Origin: Clostridium sp. CAG:465
Lineage (GTDB): Bacteria > Bacillota > Clostridia > TANB77 > CAG-465
Direction: 5' to 3'
DNA: 47,790 bases
NCBI GenBank assembly: GCA_000433755.1
Contig: FR891293.1
Span: 1 to 47,790 of the forward strand
The notes beneath the pieces were generated by a model. It saw nothing but the letters and a program-made list of their open reading frames with translations. It made no database searches and was not told the DNA's origin. Positions 1 through 7,229 of the stretch are shown piece after piece. The position numbers and the translations under genes are program-made. How positions within the stretch are numbered: the stretch's first letter is position 1; the number at the start of each line of letters is the position of its first letter.

Positions 1-317
1 AATTTAAAGTACCTAATGTAACATGTATTGGTAATGAAGTTTTGGAAAATAATAAAAGTCTGAAAAAAATTGACGCGCCTAATGCAGAATGGATCGGATT
101 TTATTTTCTTAGAATGAATACCAAATTAAGTGAATTTTATGTACCAAATTTATCAAAAGAAAGTAAAGAAAACTTAGAATATGTTTTTTCAGTTGTTAAA
201 GAAAATTCAAAAGAAGGTAAAACTCAAAATATAGATTCAACAGATATTGCAAATTTAGATAAAAATTACAAAATTACAACCTCTGAAATAAAGCGGAGTA
301 GAAAAGACGTTATCTAA
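1..317 (+). CDS. Unknown protein, 5' end outside window
   Basis: The reading frame is open from the first bases of the window, so this is the 3' part of a longer gene; an internal TTG at 42 has no ribosome binding site and is unlikely to be the start. The visible roughly 105 residues are hydrophilic, with a short hydrophobic aromatic patch (EWIGFYFLRMN) followed by a lysine- and serine-rich tail ending in KRSRKDVI. No catalytic motif, signal peptide or membrane span is visible. The next gene starts 36 bases downstream on the same strand, so the two are probably co-transcribed. I do not recognise the family. Confidence 0.55.
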   Translation, partial: FKVPNVTCIGNEVLENNKSLKKIDAPNAEWIGFYFLRMNTKLSEFYVPNLSKESKENLEYVFSVVKENSKEGKTQNIDSTDIANLDKNYKITTSEIKRSRKDVI

Positions 318-353
318 TGAAAAAAATAAGAAAGAGCAAGGTGTGAAATATTA

Positions 354-788
354 GTGGAATATGAAAAATGTCTAGTAGAAGTAGATGAGGTGCTTAATCA
401 TCTATCTAAAGAAGAATTAAATAAAATACCAGAGGATGTACTAAAAGGTATAAAAAAACATAAAGATAAAGAATATATGTGGAAATATGATGAAAGCAAG
501 CAATTAGAAGAACAAAAGTTTGATAGAAATACAATAGTAATATTATCCTATATAAATATGGAATATTTACTAAGTAAAGAACAAAAAGATTTAATGGAAA
601 AAATTCATGAATTAAACGAGCAAAATTTTGCAAACGAAATTCAAGAAAAATATGATTCAAAAGATTTATTTAAAAATAAAAATAAAACTAACATTAATGT
701 AGAAAATGAAAATGCAATTGCAAAGTTAGAAAATAATAAATGGTACAATAAGATGTTTTCATTTATAAAGAGAATATTTAAATTATGA
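354..788 (+). CDS. Unknown charged protein, 144 aa
   Basis: The start is GTG, with an AAGGTG ribosome binding site about ten bases upstream. The protein begins MEYEKCLVEVDEVLNHLS and is strongly charged and predicted helical, with the conserved-looking stretches NKIPEDVLKGIKKHKDK, YMWKYDESKQL and NTIVILSYINMEYLLSKEQK. From memory this pattern (a short acidic helix, then WKYDE, then ILSYINMEYLL) recurs in small hypothetical proteins of Clostridia that have no assigned function. The last 20 residues are basic and hydrophobic (FSFIKRIFKL), which may contact a membrane or nucleic acid. A clear terminator follows within 20 bases, so this gene ends its operon. Confidence 0.75.
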   Translation: MEYEKCLVEVDEVLNHLSKEELNKIPEDVLKGIKKHKDKEYMWKYDESKQLEEQKFDRNTIVILSYINMEYLLSKEQKDLMEKIHELNEQNFANEIQEKYDSKDLFKNKNKTNINVENENAIAKLENNKWYNKMFSFIKRIFKL

Positions 789-804
789 AAAGAAGAGATG
801 TAAG

Positions 805-835
805 AGGTGTATAAAAAACACCTTTTTAATTTTTC
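805..835 (+). terminator. Rho-independent terminator
   Basis: The stem AGGTGT/ACACCT is followed directly by a T-rich tract. It lies 17 bases after the stop codon of the 144-residue unknown gene and would end that operon. Confidence 0.75.
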
Positions 836-883
836 TTGTAATTGCGCAAAATAATAATTTTGTGAAAATAAGGTAAGAAGTTA

Positions 884-912
884 TTGACTAAAACCTCAAT
901 ATATGGTATTAT
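884..912 (+). promoter_or_regulatory. Sigma-A type promoter in the gap before the recombinase gene
   Basis: TTGACT, 17 bases, then TATTAT. This is close to consensus but lies about 255 bases upstream of the recombinase start, so it implies either a long AT-rich leader or a small untranslated RNA. Confidence 0.5.
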
Positions 913-1125
913 TTAGATATATTATACTATTTATATTAATTTACTATAACTTTTATATACTTTGATATTTATTATATATAATAAAAAATAAAATGTATAA
1001 TAAATTAATTACAGAATTATAAATTTTTAATATATATAGTAAAAATTAGCTTTATTTTCATTTTAAGTCTTTTTATAACATTTATACTGACATGTAACTA
1101 TATACCCTTGATAATAAAAATGCCT
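913..1125 (+). other. AT-rich gene-free stretch (possible leader)
   Basis: About 210 bases, almost entirely A and T, with many short TATA-like runs. I find no open reading frame with a ribosome binding site, no tRNA-like element and no strong hairpin. It may be the leader of the recombinase transcript or simply spacer. Confidence 0.4.
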
Positions 1126-1139
1126 TAAAATCGATTTTA
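1126..1139. repeat. 14-bp perfect palindrome before the recombinase gene
   Basis: TAAAATCGATTTTA is a perfect palindrome about 30 bases upstream of the recombinase start codon. It could be an operator or the centre of a small hairpin; nothing else supports a role. Confidence 0.35.
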
Positions 1140-1167
1140 GAGCACCGCTTTTTGAGGTGATATATAA

Positions 1168-2118
1168 ATGTATGATGATGTACCAGAATATATAAAAAAT
1201 TTCTTAATGTATATGAAAAACATACAAAACAGATCTAAAAATACCGTTAAAGAATATTATTACGATTTAAGAAATGCATTTAGATTTTTTAAAGCAGATT
1301 TATACAATTTAGATAAATCAGATTTAAATAAAATAGATATTAAAGATATTGATATAAATTTTATAAAAAAAATTAAATTAAATGATATGTATAATTATTT
1401 AGATTATTTATCAAATAATTCAGATAAAGCTACAACTAGATCTAGAAAAGTTTCTGCATTAAAATCTTTTTTTAATTATTTGTGTTTTAAAGAAAAAGCT
1501 CTAGAAATAAATCCAACTGTTGAACTTGAAATGCCAAGATTAGAAAAAAGAAATCCAAAATATTTGACTTTAGATGAGAGCCTCTCTCTCCTCCACTCCA
1601 TCGATGGAAAATTTGAAAAAAGAGACTATGCTATTATAACACTTTTCTTAAATTGTGGGCTTCGTTTATCTGAGCTTGTAAATATAAATATAAAGGACAT
1701 AAAAGGAACTTCATTAAGTGTAATTGGTAAAGGAAATAAAGAACGTAGTTTATATTTAAATGAAGCCTGTAAATCTGCTATTGATGATTACATTAAAGTT
1801 AGGCCTAAGGATAATCTAAAAGATCGTGATGCTCTATTTATAAGCAGTTTTGGTAAAAGAATTAGTAATAGAATGGTTGAGATGATTGTAAAAAAATATG
1901 TAATGCAAGCAGGTCTTGATCCTAAAAAATATTCTCCACATAAACTAAGGCATACAGCAGCTACTCTTATGTTGAAGTATGGAAAAGTTGATATAAGATC
2001 ATTACAACAGGTTTTAGGACATGAAAGTATTTCAACTACTGAAATATATACTCATGTTGATAATGAACAAGTAAAAGATGCTCTTTCAAAAAATCCTTTA
2101 AATAAAAGAAATATATAA
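1168..2118 (+). CDS. Tyrosine recombinase of the XerC/XerD type
   Basis: A site-specific recombinase of 316 residues, the usual Xer length (about 300). Residues 1-110 form the SAM-like core-binding domain (IQNRSKNTVKEYYYDLRNAF). The catalytic domain shows the full set: R166 in CGLRLSEL, a beta-hairpin lysine in GKGNKER, H258 and R261 in HKLRHT, H285 in LGHES and the nucleophile Y294 in TEIYTHV. The ATG is preceded by GAGGTG at good spacing. Xer proteins resolve chromosome dimers at dif; I found no convincing dif site here, so an integrase-like role for a local element is an alternative, although no element boundaries are visible. A shared hairpin separates it from the convergent gene. Confidence 0.9.
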   Translation: MYDDVPEYIKNFLMYMKNIQNRSKNTVKEYYYDLRNAFRFFKADLYNLDKSDLNKIDIKDIDINFIKKIKLNDMYNYLDYLSNNSDKATTRSRKVSALKSFFNYLCFKEKALEINPTVELEMPRLEKRNPKYLTLDESLSLLHSIDGKFEKRDYAIITLFLNCGLRLSELVNINIKDIKGTSLSVIGKGNKERSLYLNEACKSAIDDYIKVRPKDNLKDRDALFISSFGKRISNRMVEMIVKKYVMQAGLDPKKYSPHKLRHTAATLMLKYGKVDIRSLQQVLGHESISTTEIYTHVDNEQVKDALSKNPLNKRNI

Positions 2119-2157
2119 AGTAAAGCTAGGATTAATTTTATCCTAGCTTTACTTTTT
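2117..2157. terminator. Bidirectional terminator between convergent genes
   Basis: A 16-bp stem, AAAGTAAAGCTAGGAT with its exact complement, and a short AT loop. It is flanked by T runs on both strands and serves the recombinase gene and the convergent glycosyltransferase gene. Confidence 0.85.
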
Positions 2158-3481
2158 AGCCCAAATATGGAATTACTGTATCTACAATTGTATCAACTGC
2201 AGATTTTGAAATAATACCAGCTCCATATATACTTGGTGTACATGGCTTCTCAATTATTGCATTGAAAAGCTTTTTTGTATCATTTCCTACATTTGTTGCA
2301 ATTCCCAAATCACTATAATATTTAGCATTATCTGTTTCCTGACCTTTAATTGATGCATAAAATATCTTGCATCCAGATTTAGAAACAAATTCAGATGACA
2401 TATTTCCTCCAGCTTTACCAATTACAACTTCACAAGATGATATAAGCTTTTTCAAGTCGCTTGACGCAACATACTTAAAAAGTGACATTGTAGACTTATA
2501 ATTTGCGTGAATTTTTTTTGCAAAATTATATGGCTTTCCCTGACCAGAAATACATATAAGCTTCTTGTTATTTTCTTTGCAGAATCTTGCAAGTTTTGGA
2601 AGAATCTTTATACCCATACCAAGACCTTCTGCACTTCCTGGAACGAAAAGAACAGTATCTGGTACGATATTTGATGAATCAGCTTCTCCATCGAAGAAAC
2701 ATGGATTTGTTCCTATATATATAGGTCCTTTTGAATCCTTCAAATATGGATAAATCTTAAGACCATTCTCCCAAGATGTTTTTGAAGCGACAAAATAGTA
2801 TAAATTACTTACATCTCCATAGGAAGACATAGCAAAGCCTAACATTTCAATGTCTGTAACAACAACTCCTGCAAACTTAATACAAGGATTATCTTCTGCA
2901 ATTTTTGAAAGAATTGCATTAGAATATGGATAGGTTGAGAGAACAACTTTTGGAGCAATTTTATTAATCAGCTTTTTAAGCTTTTTTGAATAAAGAATTT
3001 TAAATATAGGAGCTATATCAAATCCCGTTTTTTCTGGATCAATTTCACCTCTTACCACTTTATTCCAAATATTTTGTCCAAGCTTACTTCTTGATAATGT
3101 AACCCATGCTTTATCATTAAGTTTAGCTACAGTTGAAGAAAACAAAGATAAAATATCCACGATAATGACATTTTTTTCTGTTTTTTCAGTAAGCTTTTTT
3201 GCTATTGCCCTTGTTGGTGCTCTATGTCCATTGCCAGCATGACCAGTGAAGAGAATGCAATCAACAGATACGTTATAAAGTTTCATAAACTTTAATAACC
3301 CTAAAATTGATTCATACGAAGTATATATACTATTATTATATACTTCATCAAAATCAAGATTTATGTTTGCTGTTGCTTCTTTATCATATAACTGCCGCTT
3401 TAGGATTGATTCAATCTGCATAACATTTTCTACATCAAGATGTGCAAATTTGTTAGTAATATCAGCTCTAATCCAAGCCAT
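2156..3481 (-). CDS. MGDG-synthase/UgtP-like glycosyltransferase
   Basis: A protein of 441 residues. After about 75 N-terminal residues comes the glycine- and histidine-rich nucleotide-sugar/lipid-binding motif FTGHAGNGHRAPTRAI, typical of the MGDG synthase N-terminal domain. The C-terminal half has the GT28-like elements VLFVPGSAEGLGMGI and EVVIGKAGGNMSSEFVSKSG. Family members transfer sugars from UDP-sugars to diacylglycerol on the inner face of the membrane, giving glycolipids or lipoteichoic acid anchors. The N-terminal 75 residues do not resemble UgtP, and the acceptor is therefore uncertain. No membrane span is seen, which fits a peripheral enzyme. The start is ATG with a TAAGGAGGTATAAT-like leader. 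It is single-gene, with its own perfect-consensus promoter inside an inverted repeat. Confidence 0.8.
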   Translation of the reverse strand: MAWIRADITNKFAHLDVENVMQIESILKRQLYDKEATANINLDFDEVYNNSIYTSYESILGLLKFMKLYNVSVDCILFTGHAGNGHRAPTRAIAKKLTEKTEKNVIIVDILSLFSSTVAKLNDKAWVTLSRSKLGQNIWNKVVRGEIDPEKTGFDIAPIFKILYSKKLKKLINKIAPKVVLSTYPYSNAILSKIAEDNPCIKFAGVVVTDIEMLGFAMSSYGDVSNLYYFVASKTSWENGLKIYPYLKDSKGPIYIGTNPCFFDGEADSSNIVPDTVLFVPGSAEGLGMGIKILPKLARFCKENNKKLICISGQGKPYNFAKKIHANYKSTMSLFKYVASSDLKKLISSCEVVIGKAGGNMSSEFVSKSGCKIFYASIKGQETDNAKYYSDLGIATNVGNDTKKLFNAIIEKPCTPSIYGAGIISKSAVDTIVDTVIPYLG

Positions 3482-3533
3482 ATTATACCTCCTTAATAAT
3501 TATAACTAGAAAAATATATATCCAACATTTAAA

Positions 3534-3562
3534 ATTATACCACTTATTTGAACACATGTCAA
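3534..3562 (-). promoter_or_regulatory. Perfect-consensus promoter of the glycosyltransferase gene
   Basis: Read on the minus strand: TTGACA (3557-3562), 17 bases, TATAAT (3534-3539), about 50 bases before the start codon. Both hexamers are exact consensus. It is embedded in the inverted repeat described in the next entry. Confidence 0.75.
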
Positions 3563-3572
3563 ATAAGTGGTA
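3538..3572. repeat. 14-bp inverted repeat overlapping the promoter
   Basis: The arms TACCACTTATTTGA and TCAAATAAGTGGTA are separated by 7 bases. One arm contains part of the -35 box and the other reaches into the -10 box of the glycosyltransferase promoter. The repeat also lies just after the LysM gene on the same strand, so it could be a terminator for that gene; its T tract is weak, which favours an operator or a dual role. Confidence 0.65.
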
Positions 3573-3597
3573 TAAACTACATACTTGCTATTATATA

Positions 3598-3906
3598 TTA
3601 GTATACTGGAATATTTAAAACTTGTCCAACATATATTGAGCTATCTACTAAATTATTTCTACTTTTTATATCTTTAACTACATCCTGAATGGATATAGAA
3701 CTATCATCACTATTTTTACATACATTTTTTGATATATTCCAAAGAGTATCCGTACTTGCTACAGTATATTTATATGTATGAATTTCTTTCTTTCCGAAGC
3801 TTTTACTTGTAAAGAAACTTATACATATTCCTAATATTAAAATAACAAAAATATTTGTTATAAATCTTTTTTTTGATACTATTTTTATTCTACATTTCCC
3901 TTTCAT
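3598..3906 (-). CDS. yneA: YneA-like LysM membrane protein, probable SOS cell-division suppressor
   Basis: I chose the ATG encoding MKGKCRIKI (102 residues) because GAGGTGG lies six bases upstream of it; an ATG 15 bases earlier would include the ribosome binding site. There is a basic N-terminus, one membrane segment (NIFVILILGICISFF, about residues 18-32) and a C-terminal LysM domain (YTVASTDTLWNIS ... VGQVLNIPVY). Bacillus YneA has the same size and order: a short tail, one span, then extracellular LysM. It blocks division during the SOS response. The promoter carries LexA-like boxes, which supports this identity. In Bacillus the gene is divergent from lexA; here lexA is not adjacent. An alternative is a generic LysM protein, but those are usually longer and secreted. 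Confidence 0.7.
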   Translation of the reverse strand: MKGKCRIKIVSKKRFITNIFVILILGICISFFTSKSFGKKEIHTYKYTVASTDTLWNISKNVCKNSDDSSISIQDVVKDIKSRNNLVDSSIYVGQVLNIPVY

Positions 3907-3921
3907 ATATAACCACCTCAT

Positions 3922-3933
3922 GAACTTTTGTTC
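3922..3933. promoter_or_regulatory. LexA-type operator 1 (GAAC-N4-GTTC)
   Basis: GAACTTTTGTTC matches the Gram-positive SOS box core GAAC-N4-GTTC exactly. It lies 11 bases downstream of the -10 box, over the likely transcription start. Confidence 0.7.
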
Positions 3934-3944
3934 TTTATAAGATA

Positions 3945-3973
3945 ATTATACAATATAAACAAATGTTTGTCAA
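3945..3973 (-). promoter_or_regulatory. Perfect-consensus promoter of the yneA-like gene
   Basis: On the minus strand: TTGACA (3968-3973), a 17-base spacer and TATAAT (3945-3950), about 40 bases from the start codon. Such a strong promoter suits a gene held off by a repressor. Confidence 0.8.
3957..3968. promoter_or_regulatory. LexA-type operator 2, imperfect, in the promoter spacer
   Basis: AAACAAATGTTT is symmetrical and matches GAAC-N4-GTTC except for one base in each half. It sits between the -10 and -35 hexamers, 35 bases from operator 1. Confidence 0.5.
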
Positions 3974-3992
3974 CTCTTTTTTCTATAAAAAA

Positions 3993-4004
3993 GAATATTT
4001 GTTC
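3993..4004. promoter_or_regulatory. LexA-type operator 3, imperfect
   Basis: GAATATTTGTTC has one mismatch to the core box. It is 36 bases from operator 2 and ends one base before the stop codon of the upstream gene. Confidence 0.45.
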
Positions 4005-4005
4005 T

Positions 4006-4626
4006 TTAAAATAAAATTTCATTTATTTTACTTAATATCTGTTTTTTATTTGTTCTCTCAATTTTAATTAATATATCTATCTTTTCATTAAACTTTACAC
4101 TGTCAATAATAATAAGTCTTTTATCTATATATTCGCTCATTTTATTTTTAAAATTCTCATACTTGCAATATTCAATAGTATATTCTTCTATATCGTAATT
4201 TAAAATTTCATACTTATCACATTTTATCAGTGTACCTCTAAAAGAATTCAAATATGCTCTTGAAAGAGGTCCTGCCCCAAGCAAAATTCCTCCAAAATAC
4301 CTTACAATTACAATACATATATTAGTTATTCTTTCTTTTGATATAAGTTCATAAATAGCTTTTGTACCTGTACCTTGAGGCTCTCCATCATCTGAAAAAT
4401 TAATTACTGGAATATTAGTAATTTTATCTAAATATGAATATATATATACAATATGCCTTGCATCTTTATTTTCCATTTTTATTCTTTCTAAATAGTCTTC
4501 TGCTTCATTCTTACAAGAAATATTAAATATATATGCTATAAATTTAGATTTTTTTTCTACCAATATATTTGATGCTACATAATCATATTGATTTTTTTCT
4601 ATATCTGATTTAAGGCTAAAATACAT
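4006..4626 (-). CDS. yigZ: YigZ/IMPACT family protein (UPF0029)
   Basis: The start giving MYFSLKSDIEK (206 residues) is preferred because GGGTGA precedes it and the length then fits the family (about 205-215); an earlier in-frame ATG adds 35 hydrophobic residues made by AT-rich leader DNA. Family signatures are present: DDGEPQGTGTKAIYE and VRYFGGILLGAGPLSRAY. The N-terminal domain is the IMPACT fold; the C-terminal part is a small ferredoxin-like domain. Bacterial members are structurally related to translation-factor domains, but their role is not settled. It has its own promoter and is divergent from the PIN-like gene. Confidence 0.85.
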   Translation of the reverse strand: MYFSLKSDIEKNQYDYVASNILVEKKSKFIAYIFNISCKNEAEDYLERIKMENKDARHIVYIYSYLDKITNIPVINFSDDGEPQGTGTKAIYELISKERITNICIVIVRYFGGILLGAGPLSRAYLNSFRGTLIKCDKYEILNYDIEEYTIEYCKYENFKNKMSEYIDKRLIIIDSVKFNEKIDILIKIERTNKKQILSKINEILF

Positions 4627-4644
4627 TAAAATAATCACCCAAAT

Positions 4645-4673
4645 AATTATATCATATTTTTTATATATGTACA
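4645..4673 (-). promoter_or_regulatory. Promoter of yigZ
   Basis: On the minus strand: TTGTAC, 17 bases, TATAAT, ending about 20 bases before the chosen start codon. Confidence 0.6.
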
Positions 4674-4682
4674 ACAATATAG

Positions 4683-4712
4683 TTGACATATTATATATAT
4701 GTATGGTATAAT
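4683..4712 (+). promoter_or_regulatory. Promoter of the PIN-like gene
   Basis: TTGACA, 18 bases, TATAAT on the plus strand, about 50 bases before the ATG. Both hexamers are exact consensus. Confidence 0.7.
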
Positions 4713-4762
4713 TATGTAAATTATTGTACACTTTTGTTGTATTATATAAGAGGAGTGAAATT

Positions 4763-5902
4763 ATGAAAAAATCATTGGTCTATGCTATTGATGCATTAGA
4801 ACCAAATAATGCACCATCGATTGCAAGTGATCTCAACAATGAGTCGATTGGAAAAATTATAATTCCTACATTTTTACTTAAAGAAATAAAGCGAAATTAT
4901 CACTTAAGTCAATTTGGCCCTATTATTCAACTATTATCTGAATCAACTAAAGTTGAATATATTGATTTTCCAGCTATTTATTCTGTAGATGACAGTTATA
5001 AAGAAGGTGCTTGCTACAGAAATTTTGTATTATGCTTAGTAAGCAAATTGAAAAAATACAAAAACTTGTTTGTAAAAACAAATAATTTCGACTTAATGCT
5101 GGAATGCATTAAAAGAAATTTTCGCATTTTTATTAGAGAGGAGTATAAAAATAAATTACTTAATTATTGTGAAGAGCTTAAAGATAATATTGTAGCTCCT
5201 AAAACCAAAAGTCTTGTTATAGACACATCATATTTTGTATATATGTCTAAAGAACAAATTGGATTAAATATGTTATTTGATCCAGGCATAAAAAAATTAA
5301 TCTTATCAGTTAATCTGGAAGAATTAATTAAAATACAAAATATGGATGTATTTTATTTATTAATATTTCTATTAAACAATAGAAAGAAATATAACATAAA
5401 ATACGTAGCTGAAAACAAGGCGTATGACAAAAATAGCTGCAGTTATATACATGATCTTTTAATAATTACCTCTGCACTTGAAAATGTTGAAAAAAAAGAT
5501 TTAACCATTTGTTCTGCTGATCTCGAATTTGTTATGCAGTGTCTTGCTCTTGGAATAAATATTATTCATACTAACATACAGCCCCAAAATAATAATTCCA
5601 ATGAAGATGAAAAAAATATTGAATTAGATGAAAACACCAATAATTCGAATCACACTAAATCATTTCCGATTAAGATGAAAGCTAATACGGCATATCTTTC
5701 AACAAGATATATTTCAGTGGCATATGAAGATATTGCAAGTAAAATGTACGCTAAATCTTTTAAATTTAATAATAAAAGTTTTTTTAAGGCTACCGTTGGA
5801 AAATATGTTAAAATCTGTAATCAGCAATTTCTTTATAAAATTATTGAAATAAACATAAATACTAATACGGCTAAACTTGAAAGAACAACTTTAGAGGCAT
5901 AG
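4763..5902 (+). CDS. Unknown protein with two PIN-like halves
   Basis: The start ATG (MKKSLVYAID) follows GAGGAG by eight bases; the protein is 379 residues. Each half shows the spaced acidic residues of a PIN nuclease fold. In half one, VYAIDAL (D10), a glutamate in FLLKEIK (E41) and FVKTNNFDLMLECI near residue 108. In half two, LVIDTSYFV near residue 152, an acidic pair in NLEELIKI, and ICSADLEFVMQCLALGINI near residue 252. The final 80 residues follow an acidic asparagine-rich linker and look beta-rich, like a small RNA-binding or OB-like domain. PIN domains cut RNA. The family is unknown to me, and whether either half is active is open. No antitoxin gene is adjacent, so a toxin role is not indicated. 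Confidence 0.6.
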   Translation: MKKSLVYAIDALEPNNAPSIASDLNNESIGKIIIPTFLLKEIKRNYHLSQFGPIIQLLSESTKVEYIDFPAIYSVDDSYKEGACYRNFVLCLVSKLKKYKNLFVKTNNFDLMLECIKRNFRIFIREEYKNKLLNYCEELKDNIVAPKTKSLVIDTSYFVYMSKEQIGLNMLFDPGIKKLILSVNLEELIKIQNMDVFYLLIFLLNNRKKYNIKYVAENKAYDKNSCSYIHDLLIITSALENVEKKDLTICSADLEFVMQCLALGINIIHTNIQPQNNNSNEDEKNIELDENTNNSNHTKSFPIKMKANTAYLSTRYISVAYEDIASKMYAKSFKFNNKSFFKATVGKYVKICNQQFLYKIIEININTNTAKLERTTLEA

Positions 5903-5908
5903 AATTTT

Positions 5909-5941
5909 AAAATCACACTATTTTAATAATAGTGTGATTTT
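5909..5941. terminator. Bidirectional terminator
   Basis: A 13-bp stem, AAAATCACACTAT with its complement, and T runs on both strands. It lies between the convergent PIN-like gene and clpX. Confidence 0.85.
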
Positions 5942-5954
5942 TATATATTTATAA

Positions 5955-7226
5955 CTATTTCTTGTATTCATATATTGGTTTTCCTTTACCATCTATAACA
6001 TCTTTAGTTATTGTACATTTTACGATATTTTTATCAGATGGTACCTCATACATTGCCTCCATCATTGAGTTTTCCATTATAGCTCTAAGTCCCCTTGCTC
6101 CTGTTTTTCTCTCTGAAGCAAGTTCAACAACTCTTTCTAAGGCACCTTTATGAATATCTAGTTTAACATTATCCATCTTAAATAATTTTTTATATTGTTT
6201 AACAATGGCATTTTTAGGTTTCGTAAGAATATCTATTAATGCGTTCTTATCAAGGTTGTTTAAACTTGTAATAATTGGTAAACGTCCAACAAGTTCAGGT
6301 ATTAATCCAAATTTAATTATATCTTGAGGTTGAACTTCTGAGAAAACTTTACCAACGTCTACATTTTCTTTTTCCTCAACTTTGGCTCCAAATCCCATTG
6401 ATTTAGTATTAGTTCTTGCTTCTATTATCTTCTCTAAACCATCAAAAGCCCCACCACAAATAAACAAGATATTCTTCGTATCAATTTTTATAAATTCTTG
6501 TTGTGGATGTTTTCTTCCACCTTGTGGCGGAACATTAGCAACTGTTCCCTCTATTATCTTAAGAAGAGCTTGTTGTACTCCCTCGCCACTTACATCACGT
6601 GTAATCGAAGGATTTTCAGATTTTCTAGTAATCTTGTCCAATTCGTCAATATATATAATTCCTTTTTCAGCTTTTTGAATATCAAAATCTGCTGCCTGAA
6701 TAAGTCTTAACAATATATTTTCGACGTCTTCACCAACATATCCAGCTTCGGTTAATGTTGTTGCATCTGCTATTGCAAAAGGTACATGTAAAATTTTTGC
6801 TAATGTCTGAGCAAGTAATGTTTTTCCACAACCTGTAGGTCCAAGTAATAAAATATTACTCTTTTGTATTTCAACATCATCTAATTTATCTTGATTTCTG
6901 ATTCTTTTGTAATGATTGTATACAGAAACAGCCAAAACTCTTTTTGCAGCATCTTGACCAATTACATATTCATCTAAAACTTTTTTTATTTCTTCTGGTG
7001 AAGGTAAATCTTTTCCCTCCACAAGTTCTTTATTTTTAGATGACACATCATCGCCTGTTAAAGGAACTTCTTGATTATGCATAATTTTATGACACATCTC
7101 TACGCAATCATCACAAATATAGATAGACTCAGGGCCTTCTATCATTTTATTTACTTCTTCCCTAAGTCTACCACAAAAAGAACAAAAAATCATATCATCA
7201 TATGAAGATTTTCCTTTTTTTCCCAT
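5955..7226 (-). CDS. clpX: ATP-dependent Clp protease ATP-binding subunit ClpX
   Basis: The unfoldase that feeds substrates to ClpP; 423 residues, normal for the family. The N-terminal zinc finger has C15, C18, C38 and C41. AAA+ motifs follow: Walker A GPTGCGKT (about residue 129), the pore loop GYVGED, Walker B IIYIDELDKI, the RKH-type loop GGRKHPQQEF and sensor 2 GARGLRA. The ClpP-docking IGF loop reads MGFGA rather than IGFGA, a conservative change. The ribosome binding site AAGGAG overlaps the end of clpP, three bases upstream, so the genes are translated from one message. The order tig-clpP-clpX is the classic arrangement; no lon gene follows, the next gene being convergent. Confidence 0.97.
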   Translation of the reverse strand: MGKKGKSSYDDMIFCSFCGRLREEVNKMIEGPESIYICDDCVEMCHKIMHNQEVPLTGDDVSSKNKELVEGKDLPSPEEIKKVLDEYVIGQDAAKRVLAVSVYNHYKRIRNQDKLDDVEIQKSNILLLGPTGCGKTLLAQTLAKILHVPFAIADATTLTEAGYVGEDVENILLRLIQAADFDIQKAEKGIIYIDELDKITRKSENPSITRDVSGEGVQQALLKIIEGTVANVPPQGGRKHPQQEFIKIDTKNILFICGGAFDGLEKIIEARTNTKSMGFGAKVEEKENVDVGKVFSEVQPQDIIKFGLIPELVGRLPIITSLNNLDKNALIDILTKPKNAIVKQYKKLFKMDNVKLDIHKGALERVVELASERKTGARGLRAIMENSMMEAMYEVPSDKNIVKCTITKDVIDGKGKPIYEYKK

Positions 7227-7229
7227 ATA

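Noticed and set aside
1168..2118. Integrase marking a mobile element
   Set aside because: No attachment repeats, tRNA gene or cargo genes are visible around it; a chromosomal Xer role is simpler.
4763..5902. PIN-type toxin of a toxin-antitoxin pair
   Set aside because: It is far longer than VapC toxins and no small antitoxin gene precedes it.
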